From UBA12202 sp002691725 (GTDB lineage Bacteria; Pseudomonadota; Alphaproteobacteria; Puniceispirillales; UBA1172): DNA of 64,000 nt. Of the stretch, positions 42,474 to 50,812 are shown piece by piece. Position 1 is the first letter of the stretch, and every line of letters begins with the position of its first letter. The position numbers and the translations under genes are program-made. The DNA lies in NCBI GenBank assembly GCA_965660675.1, contig CBFIAU010000003.1:124001-188000 (forward strand), in the 5' to 3' direction. The notes beneath the pieces are model-generated. The model did not search any database. It was not told where the DNA came from and worked only from the letters and a program-made list of their open reading frames with translations.

Positions 42474-43340
42474 TCAGCCCCGAGCCGGGATTAGCCCTTC
42501 TGGCCTAAAGACAAGGACAGCAGCTAAAAGAATATAGGTCAGAACCGCCGATAAAGACGGCAATAAGACAGCGCCAAAGGTTTCAAGGAAGCCAATAATT
42601 AATGAGCCTGTGATGGCGCCTTCTAAACTGCCTAAGCCGCCAATAACAACGACGATCAATGTTGGTATCAAGATGGTAATGCCCATGGTGGTGGTGGCAG
42701 AAAAAATTGGCGCGGCGGCAACCCCGGCAAGCCCTGCCAAGGCACAGCCAAAACAAAATACCAAAAAGAATAGACGCCCAACATTAATTCCTAACGATGC
42801 TGCCATATCGGCATTTTCGACGCTAGCCCTGATCATGGCGCCAAGCTGTGTTCGCCTCAGAACCACCCACATGGACATCATGACGACCAAGCCAAGAGCG
42901 ATGATAAAGAGCCGATAGGCAGGATAGCTAATCCCCCAGAATGATACCGTATGTGATAGCTCAGCCGGTGCCTCAAGCCCAAGCGCGATATCACCCCAGC
43001 CCAGCCGGACAAGATCAAGGATAACAAAAATCAACCCAAAGGTGACAAGCACTTGATTCATTGGCCCGGCTCCTCGCATGCGATCAATCAGTGTGAAATA
43101 AAGCCCCGCTCCAATACATGTAACAATGATCGGCGACAACATAAAGGCCAGCCAAAACTGGCCTGTCATGGCAGATACCGAAATGCCAAAATACGCCCCC
43201 AGCATATAGAGCGAGGCATGCGCCAGATTGACAAAATGCATGAGGCCAAAAATAACCGTCAGACCAATAGAAAGTAAAAATAGCAACATCGAATACTGCA
43301 TCGCATTAAGACATTGCAGTAACCAGAATGAGGCATCCAT
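42474..43340 (-). CDS. livH: Branched-chain-type ABC transporter permease LivH
   Basis: A 288-residue permease with eight to nine hydrophobic helices; FGLMHFVNLAHASLYMLGAY near residue 31 and VVVIGGLGSLEGAITGSLIIG near 230 are family landmarks. It is the first permease gene after the binding protein, with a 66-bp gap that could hold a processing site. Confidence 0.92.
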   Translation of the reverse strand: MDASFWLLQCLNAMQYSMLLFLLSIGLTVIFGLMHFVNLAHASLYMLGAYFGISVSAMTGQFWLAFMLSPIIVTCIGAGLYFTLIDRMRGAGPMNQVLVTFGLIFVILDLVRLGWGDIALGLEAPAELSHTVSFWGISYPAYRLFIIALGLVVMMSMWVVLRRTQLGAMIRASVENADMAASLGINVGRLFFLVFCFGCALAGLAGVAAAPIFSATTTMGITILIPTLIVVVIGGLGSLEGAITGSLIIGFLETFGAVLLPSLSAVLTYILLAAVLVFRPEGLIPARG

Positions 43341-43406
43341 AATCGCGTTTATCCCAACTTAATCTGGCGTCGTGGTCAATCCGGGCAACATGCCCGGATG
43401 CGGTGA

Positions 43407-44558
43407 TTACATCTGACAGCCAGCAACATCATCACGAACAGATGAGATTGTATCAATCAGTTTTTGGGTTAGCGCCCCATTTTCCATCACTGTATCATAG
43501 ACATAAATATTCTGGACAATGTTATTTGTCGCAGGGTCAATCTCTAAAGCGCCACGAGGGCCGACATAGCTGACTTTTGGTAAGGCTGCGGCGATGCTTT
43601 GGCTATCGGTGCCGCCCTGATCAACCGCCGCCATCAATGCCAGCCCAGCATCATAACCCTGAACCGAATATTCAGATGGCATGGTGCCGTGCTTAGCCAT
43701 AAATGCCTTAACAAAGGCCTGATTTTCTGGCGTCTCAAGGGTTGGAATATAATGCAGAGATGCGCGCACCCCAATAGCAGCCTCCCCTTCAGCGGCAACA
43801 TAGAGAGGCGAGGTCAGAAAGCCTGAACCATAAAGCGGCGTTTTGATATCAAATGAGCCATATTGCTTAACAAAGTTAATGGCGCCGCCACCAGCATAGA
43901 ACACAAATATCGCCTCAGCCCCTGACGCCTGGGCATTGGCTAGATAAGGGCCGAAATCTTTGGTCTGGCCGAATGGCGTAAACTCAGACCCCAAGACTTC
44001 TCCTCCGGCGGCGGTGAATGCCGCAGAAAAGGATGAAATCATTTGATGCCCGGCGGAATAATCAGGGGCAAGTGTATAGACGGTTTTCACCCCATTTTCA
44101 GCCATCCATGTTCCCATCGGGCGATTGATCTGACCATTGGAAAACGACACCCGCACAATATAGGGTGAGCAATTCTCACCAGTGGCGAGATTATTTCCGG
44201 CATTTGCCACAATCAGCGGCACTTCGGCCTGATGGACAAAGTCGCGCATCGCCCCCAGCACGCCTGATGAGACAACGCCAACCATCACATCCACTTTATC
44301 TTGCAGAACCAGTTTCCGGGCATTGGCTAAACCAACGGGGGGCTTGGCCTCGGTATCTTCGGTGATAACAGTAAACTCATCTGAGCGGCCGGCCTCATCA
44401 ATGGCCATATTAAACCCTTCGGTAATCGCATTGCCGAGCGCCGCATAGGTGCCGGTATAGGGCAACACCAATCCCACTTTAGTATCGGCAAATGCAGGCA
44501 TGTGAACGCCAAAAGCCAGACCGCCAATAACTGCCAGATTTTTGAGAATGGATTTCAT
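43407..44558 (-). CDS. Branched-chain-type ABC substrate-binding protein
   Basis: A 383-residue periplasmic binding protein with a signal peptide (about 1-24, MPAFA-DTKV). The Peripla_BP_6 fold is shown by KVGLVLPYTGTYAALG near residue 27 and DVMVGVVSSGVLGAM near 90. The Trp/Arg pocket region IVRVSFSNGQIN near 130 and the end VAGCQM resemble aromatic- or amide-binding members rather than strict leucine-binding proteins. It heads the livKHMGF operon. Start 44558 has GAAGGAG upstream. The substrate is unknown. Confidence 0.92.
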   Translation of the reverse strand: MKSILKNLAVIGGLAFGVHMPAFADTKVGLVLPYTGTYAALGNAITEGFNMAIDEAGRSDEFTVITEDTEAKPPVGLANARKLVLQDKVDVMVGVVSSGVLGAMRDFVHQAEVPLIVANAGNNLATGENCSPYIVRVSFSNGQINRPMGTWMAENGVKTVYTLAPDYSAGHQMISSFSAAFTAAGGEVLGSEFTPFGQTKDFGPYLANAQASGAEAIFVFYAGGGAINFVKQYGSFDIKTPLYGSGFLTSPLYVAAEGEAAIGVRASLHYIPTLETPENQAFVKAFMAKHGTMPSEYSVQGYDAGLALMAAVDQGGTDSQSIAAALPKVSYVGPRGALEIDPATNNIVQNIYVYDTVMENGALTQKLIDTISSVRDDVAGCQM

Positions 44559-44939
44559 TGATCCGCTCCTTCATGTTTTTGAGTCACTATGACAATAAGT
44601 AATAATCTTTATGGCGACTAAAGCAACAGTAAAATCTGCATTTCAGTCATGCTTTTTTATTCGGTTTTATGGGGATTATGCGGTGCCCGATTTGCCTAAA
44701 TATAAAGGTTAGAATTATGATGACCTGATGATGTGATTAGCGCGTCTTGGCCGCCTCTATCACTGCCTTTTCCGGAGCCTGTTTCGGGGGCTGAACGGGG
44801 GCTGACCGGGGTTTTATTTTTTTCTTCCAGTTAACTAATTATTAAACTTCGCTTGTTATGCTTTGTTTGGATCAATGTTCAGACTAAAGGCATAAGATCA
44901 TGCGAATATTGAGGCGTGCCTGCTTGGAGGTTTTTGGCT
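44559..44939. other. Promoter region of the liv operon and left arm of a direct repeat
   Basis: A 381-bp gap between the divergent binding-protein and Sel1 genes. It holds a 56-bp direct-repeat copy (44684-44739) and a tandem CGGGGGCTGA pair (44785-44805, period 11) followed by a T-rich stretch. No gene is seen. The liv promoter must lie here, but no strong consensus is obvious. Confidence 0.6.
44684..44739. repeat. Diverged direct repeat, left copy
   Basis: About 56 bp (GATTTGCCTAAATATAAAGG near the start, GATGATGTGAT near the end) matches 46397-46452 in the same orientation at roughly three quarters of positions. The two copies bracket the small-gene segment between them. Confidence 0.65.
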
Positions 44940-45365
44940 ATGTCAGATAATTATGATGAAGGTAAGGCGGCGTATGATGCTCGTGATTATGAGACTGCAT
45001 TTACGATATTAAAGCCACTTGCCGAACAGGGACATGCCGAAGCCCAGTATAATCTAGGGATAATGTATGAGTTTGGTCAAGGTATAGAGCAGGATAGCAA
45101 GGAAGCTGACAAATGGTTTTACATGGCCGCAGAACAGAGGCATACCGATGCCCAATATAAACTAGGGCTGATTTATGGCTTATGCGAAGACTTATAGGAG
45201 GATAGCAAGGAATCGGTAAAATGGTATCGCCTAGCTGCAGAAAAGGGGCATGCTAGCGCTCTGAACAATCTGAAGAAGATCAAGGTTCGTAGTCTCGGAA
45301 AACTTACAGGTTTAATCCTGCTTGGTTTGTTTATCACATGGGTATTTGGATTATTTAACAACTAA
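44940..45365 (+). pseudogene. Sel1-repeat membrane protein interrupted by an in-frame amber codon
   Basis: From ATG 44940 (GGAGG nine bases upstream) the frame encodes two Sel1 repeats (AEAQYNLGIMYEFGQGIEQDSKEADKW and TDAQYKLGLIYGL pattern) and stops at TAG 45195-45197. The same frame continues EDSKESVKWYRLAAEKGHASAL, the rest of a canonical Sel1 unit, followed by a Lys-rich linker and a C-terminal hydrophobic helix (LTGLILLGLFITWVFGLF), ending at TAA 45363. The intact product would be about 140 residues, membrane-anchored, with Sel1 repeats for protein-protein contacts. TAG replaces a residue in the GEG-type turn; nonsense mutation, read-through or a base error are possible. Confidence 0.7.
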
Positions 45366-45393
45366 ATTATTCATCTCTCGCCCTCAAGAAAAG

Positions 45394-45408
45394 CACGATT
45401 AATGATAA
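45394..45408. repeat. 15-bp leader repeat, copy 1
   Basis: CACGATTAATGATAA occurs here and again at 45818-45832, each 25-60 bp before the start of a small membrane-protein gene. The identical string in two leaders suggests duplication or a shared regulatory sequence. Confidence 0.6.
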
Positions 45409-45464
45409 AAAAGGCGCGCCAATAACAGATTTAAACAAACCAAAATAATATGGAAGGTAAAATC

Positions 45465-45752
45465 ATGGAATCTAGCACATCTAAATCTACTGTTATGCGT
45501 AATATTTCTGAAATTTTTGAGGCGCTGATTATCGTTGCACTATTGTTGGCCGGTATTGTTACTGCTTTTTTTCTGGCGACTAACGGATTTGGTTATGGCT
45601 GGGGCTCGGCTCTTGGGGTCAGCATATTTATTGCATGGATTTACATTATTTTAGCAATCGGCCCGTTAGCTATGTTTTTTCACTTGATCCACATTCTTGA
45701 GGAAATAAATGAAAAAATGCCTGCATCCACCAAATCTGACGATGACAAATGA
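45465..45752 (+). CDS. Small two-helix membrane protein
   Basis: A 95-residue hypothetical protein. Two hydrophobic segments (about 20-40 and 52-75) are separated by a Gly-rich loop; the C-terminus is acidic and ends KSDDDK. Start 45465 (MESSTSK) has GGAAGG seven bases upstream; the in-frame ATG at 45450 lacks one. No family recognised. Its gene lies between the Sel1 pseudogene and another small gene in the AT-rich accessory segment. Confidence 0.6.
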   Translation: MESSTSKSTVMRNISEIFEALIIVALLLAGIVTAFFLATNGFGYGWGSALGVSIFIAWIYIILAIGPLAMFFHLIHILEEINEKMPASTKSDDDK

Positions 45753-45817
45753 CCGAATTGAGACCGCTAGCAATTCATTGGAGGTCAGGTTATTTCTGCG
45801 GCTAAAATTGAAAATCA

Positions 45818-45832
45818 CACGATTAATGATAA
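45818..45832. repeat. 15-bp leader repeat, copy 2
   Basis: Second exact copy of CACGATTAATGATAA (see 45394-45408), 24 bp before the start at 45857. Confidence 0.6.
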
Positions 45833-45856
45833 TGCTAAAAAATGCGGTGGCAGAAT

Positions 45857-46099
45857 ATGAGCGATGATGACAAAAAAGAAAAATTAGAAAAAGTTGCTCA
45901 ATACCTTGATGGCGATAAAGAAAAATTAGAAAGAATTGTTGAATACATTGAAAAAAAAGAGAGGCAAGAAGAAAGGGATGAGGTTGGCCGAAAAGTTCGT
46001 ACCATTATCATGCTTTTTATCGTTGGAGGCCTCTTATACTCATGTGGAGTGTTTGGGGATTTTGAATCCTCGTCAGATATTGCCGCGCAAATCGAGTAG
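45857..46099 (+). CDS. Small charged coiled-coil membrane protein, possibly broken
   Basis: An 80-residue product starting MSDDDKKEKLEKVAQYLDGD, a strongly charged helical/coiled-coil segment, then a hydrophobic helix (about 56-70) and an acidic tail, ending at TAG 46097. The same frame continues open for 50 codons after the TAG (QRKDIAFRTEW, KCDPTLTEIERSM) to TGA 46250. An adjacent frame then encodes a hydrophobic C-terminal helix (CFLTGMILITICGLLNVFW) to TAA. So the gene may be a truncated relic of a longer protein. No family recognised. Confidence 0.5.
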   Translation: MSDDDKKEKLEKVAQYLDGDKEKLERIVEYIEKKERQEERDEVGRKVRTIIMLFIVGGLLYSCGVFGDFESSSDIAAQIE

Positions 46100-46396
46100 C
46101 AGCGAAAAGATATTGCATTTAGAACCGAATGGCGGGCTAAGTGTGACCCCACTCTCACCGAAATTGAACGATCAATGTTGATTTCATCTATGCGGCAAGT
46201 CAACTGTCAACAGCTGCAAATCTATGCCGCCGCTGTCCCTCCAAAAGTCTGAAACAAAAGACACTTGAAGAATCCAAACCAGAATCCTGCTTAGGCTGTT
46301 TTCTGACAGGCATGATCTTAATAACCATCTGCGGATTGCTCAATGTCTTTTGGTAAGCCGTCAAAGTTGCTAGCATGGCCTCATGCCCCGAATTCA

Positions 46397-46452
46397 TGCC
46401 TGATTTGCCAAAATATTAAGGCTCGGATTATAATCTACCAATGATGTGATAT
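46397..46452. repeat. Diverged direct repeat, right copy
   Basis: Counterpart of 44684-44739; GATTTGCCAAAATATTAAGG near the start and ATGATGTGAT near the end. It sits after the last small gene and 150 bp before glcD. Confidence 0.65.
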
Positions 46453-46486
46453 TGTCTTGCTGGCATAGTTGCCATATTATCAGCAA

Positions 46487-46573
46487 ACAATACCGTTAAA
46501 CAATATCGTCAAGCCGTACCGTCTAGCCATATCGTCTGGCATGAATATCAAGCAATACCATCAAGGATATCAA
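46487..46573. repeat. Degenerate ~13-bp tandem repeats before glcD
   Basis: About six diverged units of 13-14 bp (pattern CAATA(T/C)CGTCAAG) run in the 356-bp gap upstream of glcD, from 46487 to 46573. Spacing is regular but sequence conservation is weak. Confidence 0.5.
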
Positions 46574-46608
46574 TTCAATTTAACTATAAAGCCATGAAAG
46601 GATAAGCC

Positions 46609-48096
46609 ATGCAAATGCCGGAACCAGATGCCGAAATTATCGCGCGCAGAGACAGCATTGTTGCGACATTAAAAACCATGCTTCCGGCAACATCTGTGGT
46701 TGATAGCACCGAGGGTCGGCGCGCCTATGATGCTGATGGCTTATCCGCTTATCGGCAATTGCCGTTGGTTGTGGTGTTGCCCGAAACGGTTGAGCAAGTC
46801 GCCGCCATCATGAAATATTGTCATCATGAAGGCATAAAAATTGTGCCGCGCGGGTCGGGGACATCGCTATCTGGCGGGGCCTTGCCATTGGCTGATGCGG
46901 TGCTGATGGCGATGGGAAAGTTTAACCGCATTCTTGATATTGATTATGATAATCGCTGTGTCGTCACCCAGCCCGGTGTGACCAATCTGGCCATCACCCA
47001 GGCCGTCGAGTCCAAAGGCTTTTATTATGCGCCTGATCCATCGAGCCAGATTGCCTGTTCGGTTGGCGGTAATGTTGCCGAAAACTCTGGCGGGGTGCAT
47101 TGTCTCAAATATGGCCTGACGACAAACAACCTGATGGGGGTTGAAATGGTCACCATAGAAGGCGAGATTCTGCGGCTTGGCGGCAAACATCTTGATGCTG
47201 GTGATTATGATCTGCTCGGCGTCATGACAGGCTCGGAAGGATTGCTGGGTGTTGTCACCGAAGTCACATTGCGGATATTGCAATCACCGGCGACACGCCG
47301 CGCTTTGCTTGTTGGCTTTGATGAAACGGCGGCGGCGGCATCTGCGGTTGGTGATATCATTGCCGCAGGAATTATTCCGGCAGGCATGGAAATGATGGAT
47401 AGTCTGGCCATTAACGCCGCCGAGGATTTTGTTAATGCTGGCTACCCAAGACAGGCATCGGCGTTGCTGATTATTGAACTGGACGGCCCGGAGATTGAGG
47501 TTAATGCCTTGATTGATCGTGTGGCTGATCTGGTTGATACGGCGGGCGCAAGCTCCCTTAAAATCAGCGAAACAGAACAAGAGCGAGAGCTGTTCTGGGC
47601 TGGCCGCAAAGCCGCTTTCCCGGCTGTTGGCCGCATTTCCCCCGATTATTTATGTATGGATGGCACCATTCCGCGTCGCGCGCTGCCTGATATGATGATT
47701 AGAATTTCCAGTCTGAGCCAGCAATATGGGCTTCGCGTGGCTAATGTCTTTCATGCGGGTGATGGTAATTTGCACCCTTTGATCTTGTTTGATGCCAATC
47801 AGCCGGATGAGCTGAAAAGAGCCGAAGATTTTGGCGCCGATATCCTCAGAGCATGTGTTGAGATGGGCGGCGTTTTAACAGGTGAACATGGCGTTGGCGT
47901 TGAAAAACGTGATCTGATGCCAATCCAGTTCAGCGAAGATGATCTCAAACAACAGCAGCGGCTGAAATGTGCATTTGATGCAGATCACCTGCTAAATCCG
48001 GGCAAGGTGTTCCCGCAACTTCACCGTTGCGCAGAGCTTGGCCGATTGCATGTCCATCATGGCAAAATGCCCTTTCCTGAATTGCCAAGGTTCTGA
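46609..48096 (+). CDS. glcD: Glycolate oxidase subunit GlcD
   Basis: A 495-residue FAD-linked oxidase. The FAD-binding PRGSGTSLSGGALP near residue 83 and VGGNVAENSGGVHCLKYG near 147 are intact, and the C-terminal NVFHAGDGNLHPLI and GVLTGEHGVGVEKRD near 375-435 carry active-site His residues. It oxidises glycolate to glyoxylate with GlcE and GlcF at the membrane. GAAAGGA precedes the ATG. First gene of glcDEF. Confidence 0.94.
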   Translation: MQMPEPDAEIIARRDSIVATLKTMLPATSVVDSTEGRRAYDADGLSAYRQLPLVVVLPETVEQVAAIMKYCHHEGIKIVPRGSGTSLSGGALPLADAVLMAMGKFNRILDIDYDNRCVVTQPGVTNLAITQAVESKGFYYAPDPSSQIACSVGGNVAENSGGVHCLKYGLTTNNLMGVEMVTIEGEILRLGGKHLDAGDYDLLGVMTGSEGLLGVVTEVTLRILQSPATRRALLVGFDETAAAASAVGDIIAAGIIPAGMEMMDSLAINAAEDFVNAGYPRQASALLIIELDGPEIEVNALIDRVADLVDTAGASSLKISETEQERELFWAGRKAAFPAVGRISPDYLCMDGTIPRRALPDMMIRISSLSQQYGLRVANVFHAGDGNLHPLILFDANQPDELKRAEDFGADILRACVEMGGVLTGEHGVGVEKRDLMPIQFSEDDLKQQQRLKCAFDADHLLNPGKVFPQLHRCAELGRLHVHHGKMPFPELPRF

Positions 48097-48098
48097 TT

Positions 48099-49331
48099 GT
48101 GACGCCTCAATACCCACAGCATCTGGACGATATATCATCGCTAATTAAAGATGCCATGGCTGATGGCGCGGCGCTGGCGGTAGCAGGGCATGGCAGTAAA
48201 TCCGATTGGGGATATCCCGCAGCAGAGGCACGTCCAGTGGTGCTTGATCGCCTGTCTGGGGTTATTGATTATCAGCCTGAGGAGCTGATCTTGACGGTGC
48301 GCGCAGGCACCGCCATGACAGAGATTAATAAAACCCTGGCTAAGCAAAATCAGATGCTGGGCTTTGAGCCGCCTGATCCAAGCCAGCTTTATGGCGCTAA
48401 CAACCCGTCCTCAAATAAAGGCAGTATTGGCGGTGTTCTGGCAACAAACCTATCAGGGTCAAGGCGGCTAACCGCCGGGGCGGCGCGTGATTTTCTGCTA
48501 GGGTTTGAGGCCGCATCAGGGCGCGGTGAACGCTTTCGGTCTGGCGGTAAAGTTGTTAAAAATGTCACTGGCTATGATCTGTCAAAACTGATTTGCGGAT
48601 CATTTGGCACCTTAGCCATCATGGATGAGATCACGTTAAAAACCTTGCCAAAACCAGAAGCAACACAAAGCGTCATCTTCCTGGCTGATGATTTGGCGGC
48701 GGCAGGAAAACATATCGCGGCCATTCTGGCTACCCCGCATGAGCCTTCGGCGGCGGCTATTCTGCCTGCTGATATGGCGGCAAAGGCTGGCTATGATGTG
48801 GCTAAGATGCTGGTGATTATTCGGCTTGAGGGGTTTGCGGTATCGGTTAACGCGCGGGCGGATGCTCTGCTGTCGCTCTATGCTGGCGGTGACGTCATTG
48901 ATGATAAAGCGAGCCAGAGCTTGTGGCAGTTGATCACCAATACTGAACTGCTGGCGGATAGCCATGGTGATATCTGGAAAGTATCTTGCCCAGCCTCAGC
49001 CGCGCCCGCTATTATCCAAGGGCTGAAGGATATTCTGCCAAAGGATTTACCATTGCGCTATTATGCTGATTGGGCTGGCGGTTTGTTATGGCTGGATTTG
49101 CCGTCGCAAGCCACGCCAGAAGATGTTGCATATGGCGCCAGATTGCGGCAGATATTGGCTGATCATGGTGGCGGCTTTGCGCAATTAATCCGCGATAGCA
49201 ACAAGACACGTCAATATGTACCAGCATTTCAGCCATTAGCTGACGCGCAATTCGGTCTGCATAAGCGTATCAAAGCGGCGTTTGATCCGATGCGTGTGCT
49301 TAATCCTGGGCGCATGCATCATGATATTTAG
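48099..49331 (+). CDS. glcE: Glycolate oxidase FAD-binding subunit GlcE
   Basis: A 410-residue PCMH-type FAD protein, shorter than GlcD. The FAD site is in LTVRAGTAMTEINKTLA near residue 65 and LATNLSGSRRLTAGAARDF near 115; the C-terminal MRVLNPGRM is the conserved family end. The start is GTG 48099, three bases after the glcD stop. Required for glycolate oxidase activity with GlcD and GlcF. Confidence 0.92.
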   Translation: MTPQYPQHLDDISSLIKDAMADGAALAVAGHGSKSDWGYPAAEARPVVLDRLSGVIDYQPEELILTVRAGTAMTEINKTLAKQNQMLGFEPPDPSQLYGANNPSSNKGSIGGVLATNLSGSRRLTAGAARDFLLGFEAASGRGERFRSGGKVVKNVTGYDLSKLICGSFGTLAIMDEITLKTLPKPEATQSVIFLADDLAAAGKHIAAILATPHEPSAAAILPADMAAKAGYDVAKMLVIIRLEGFAVSVNARADALLSLYAGGDVIDDKASQSLWQLITNTELLADSHGDIWKVSCPASAAPAIIQGLKDILPKDLPLRYYADWAGGLLWLDLPSQATPEDVAYGARLRQILADHGGGFAQLIRDSNKTRQYVPAFQPLADAQFGLHKRIKAAFDPMRVLNPGRMHHDI

Positions 49332-49344
49332 GTCTGGATTCTAG

Positions 49345-49370
49345 GGACGGGCATTAAGGACGGGCATTAA
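49345..49370. repeat. Exact 13-bp tandem duplication between glcE and glcF
   Basis: GGACGGGCATTAA occurs twice head to tail at 49345-49357 and 49358-49370, just after the glcE stop and before the glcF Shine-Dalgarno sequence. Confidence 0.85.
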
Positions 49371-49390
49371 GGGGTAAGGAGCAGGTAATT

Positions 49391-50701
49391 ATGCAAACGC
49401 ATTTCACCGCAGAACAGTTGAACGATCCGGCCATTGCCCGTGCTGATAGCATCTTGCGGGCTTGTGTTCATTGTGGGTTTTGCACGGCGACCTGTCCGAC
49501 ATTTGTTCTGACAGGAGATGAACGCGACAGCCCACGTGGCCGCATCTGGATGATGCGTGAGCTGCTGGAGAGCCCGCAAACGGTATCTGCTGATACAGGC
49601 TTTCATCTTGATCGGTGCTTGGGCTGCTTGTCTTGCGCAACGACCTGTCCATCAGGGGTTGATTATCCGCATTTGCTTGATATTGGCCGTGCCAAAATGG
49701 CAGAACAGGTCAAGCGGCCGTTGGCTGATCGGCTGCGGCGGCGGCTGTTGGCGCGGATTATACCGCATGCTGGCCGCTTTCATGCCATGATGCGATTAGC
49801 GCGGATTGGCCGTATGTTTCGGTGGCTGATGCCGGCGGCGTTGCGGCGCATGCTGGATAAGGTGCCAGATGCAATTCCAGCCAAGATTGATCCTGTTGGG
49901 GCGGCGGATGCGGTCTATTCGCCTGCCCAAAATCCGCTGCGCCGTGTTGCTATGCTGGCGGGATGTGCATCACGCGCCCTGGAGCCTGATATCAATGATG
50001 CAACAATCCGTTTGCTTAACCGGCTTGGGGTTGAGGTGCGGGTTTATGCTGATGTGCATTGTTGTGGGGCTTTGGCGCATCATATTGGTGAGACTAAGTC
50101 TGCTGATGCGGCAGTGCATAAAGCGGTGGCACGCTGGCATGAGGCGCTCAGCCAAGGGGAGGTTGATGCCATTATCACCAACGCCTCTGGGTGTGGCACC
50201 ATGGTCAAAGATTATGGTGATATGCTGCAACATGATCCGCTATGGGCAGATCGAGCGGCGGCGGTATCGGCGGCAAGTTTTGATATCAGTGAGATTTTGG
50301 CAGTATTGGATTGGTCAAGATTGCTGAACCAGCCAGCGGCAAAGGAACATGCAGAAGCGTTGGCAGCAACGCGGCTTGGCTATCATTCGGCCTGTTCGCT
50401 TCAACATGGACAGAATATCCATGGCTTGCCAAAGCGGCTGTTGGAACAGGTCGGCTTTACGGTTGTGGAACCGCGTGAGGGGCATTTATGTTGTGGCTCG
50501 GCAGGGGTTTATAATCTGTTACAGCCGGATATGGCTGATGGGCTAAAATCCCGAAAACAGGCGTGCTTACAGGCGACTGGCGCGGCGGCAATCGCGGCAG
50601 GGAATATAGGCTGTATCACGCAACTCAATGCGGCTGATCTGCCTGTCCGTCATACGGTGCAGTTTCTCGATTGGGCAACTGGCGGCAAAAAACCGTTTTA
50701 A
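49391..50701 (+). CDS. glcF: Glycolate oxidase iron-sulfur subunit GlcF
   Basis: A 436-residue protein with two [4Fe-4S] ferredoxin motifs (CVHCGFCTATCP near residue 18 and CLGCLSCATTCP near 70) and C-terminal CCG domains (MLAGCASRALEPDI near 187; LCCGSAGVYNLL near 375). It links glycolate oxidation to the quinone pool. AAGGAG precedes the ATG. Completes the glcDEF operon. Confidence 0.93.
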   Translation: MQTHFTAEQLNDPAIARADSILRACVHCGFCTATCPTFVLTGDERDSPRGRIWMMRELLESPQTVSADTGFHLDRCLGCLSCATTCPSGVDYPHLLDIGRAKMAEQVKRPLADRLRRRLLARIIPHAGRFHAMMRLARIGRMFRWLMPAALRRMLDKVPDAIPAKIDPVGAADAVYSPAQNPLRRVAMLAGCASRALEPDINDATIRLLNRLGVEVRVYADVHCCGALAHHIGETKSADAAVHKAVARWHEALSQGEVDAIITNASGCGTMVKDYGDMLQHDPLWADRAAAVSAASFDISEILAVLDWSRLLNQPAAKEHAEALAATRLGYHSACSLQHGQNIHGLPKRLLEQVGFTVVEPREGHLCCGSAGVYNLLQPDMADGLKSRKQACLQATGAAAIAAGNIGCITQLNAADLPVRHTVQFLDWATGGKKPF

Positions 50702-50812
50702 GGTTTTAATGGTGTGTTAACGACACCCCTTGTAACATTGATAACTATTATCTTATATTACTTGCATTATGGAATTAGATAGAAATCAAGAAAAGGCTTT
50801 TAGGGGGAGCAG

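Noticed and set aside
45195..46099. Genome-wide amber reassignment
   Set aside because: Well-formed genes such as the LivF at the left edge and glxB end with TAG without sensible extension, so the two in-frame TAGs look like local decay.
46487..46573. Possible small CRISPR array
   Set aside because: Units are about 13 bp with no unique spacers and no cas genes nearby; simply a degenerate tandem repeat.
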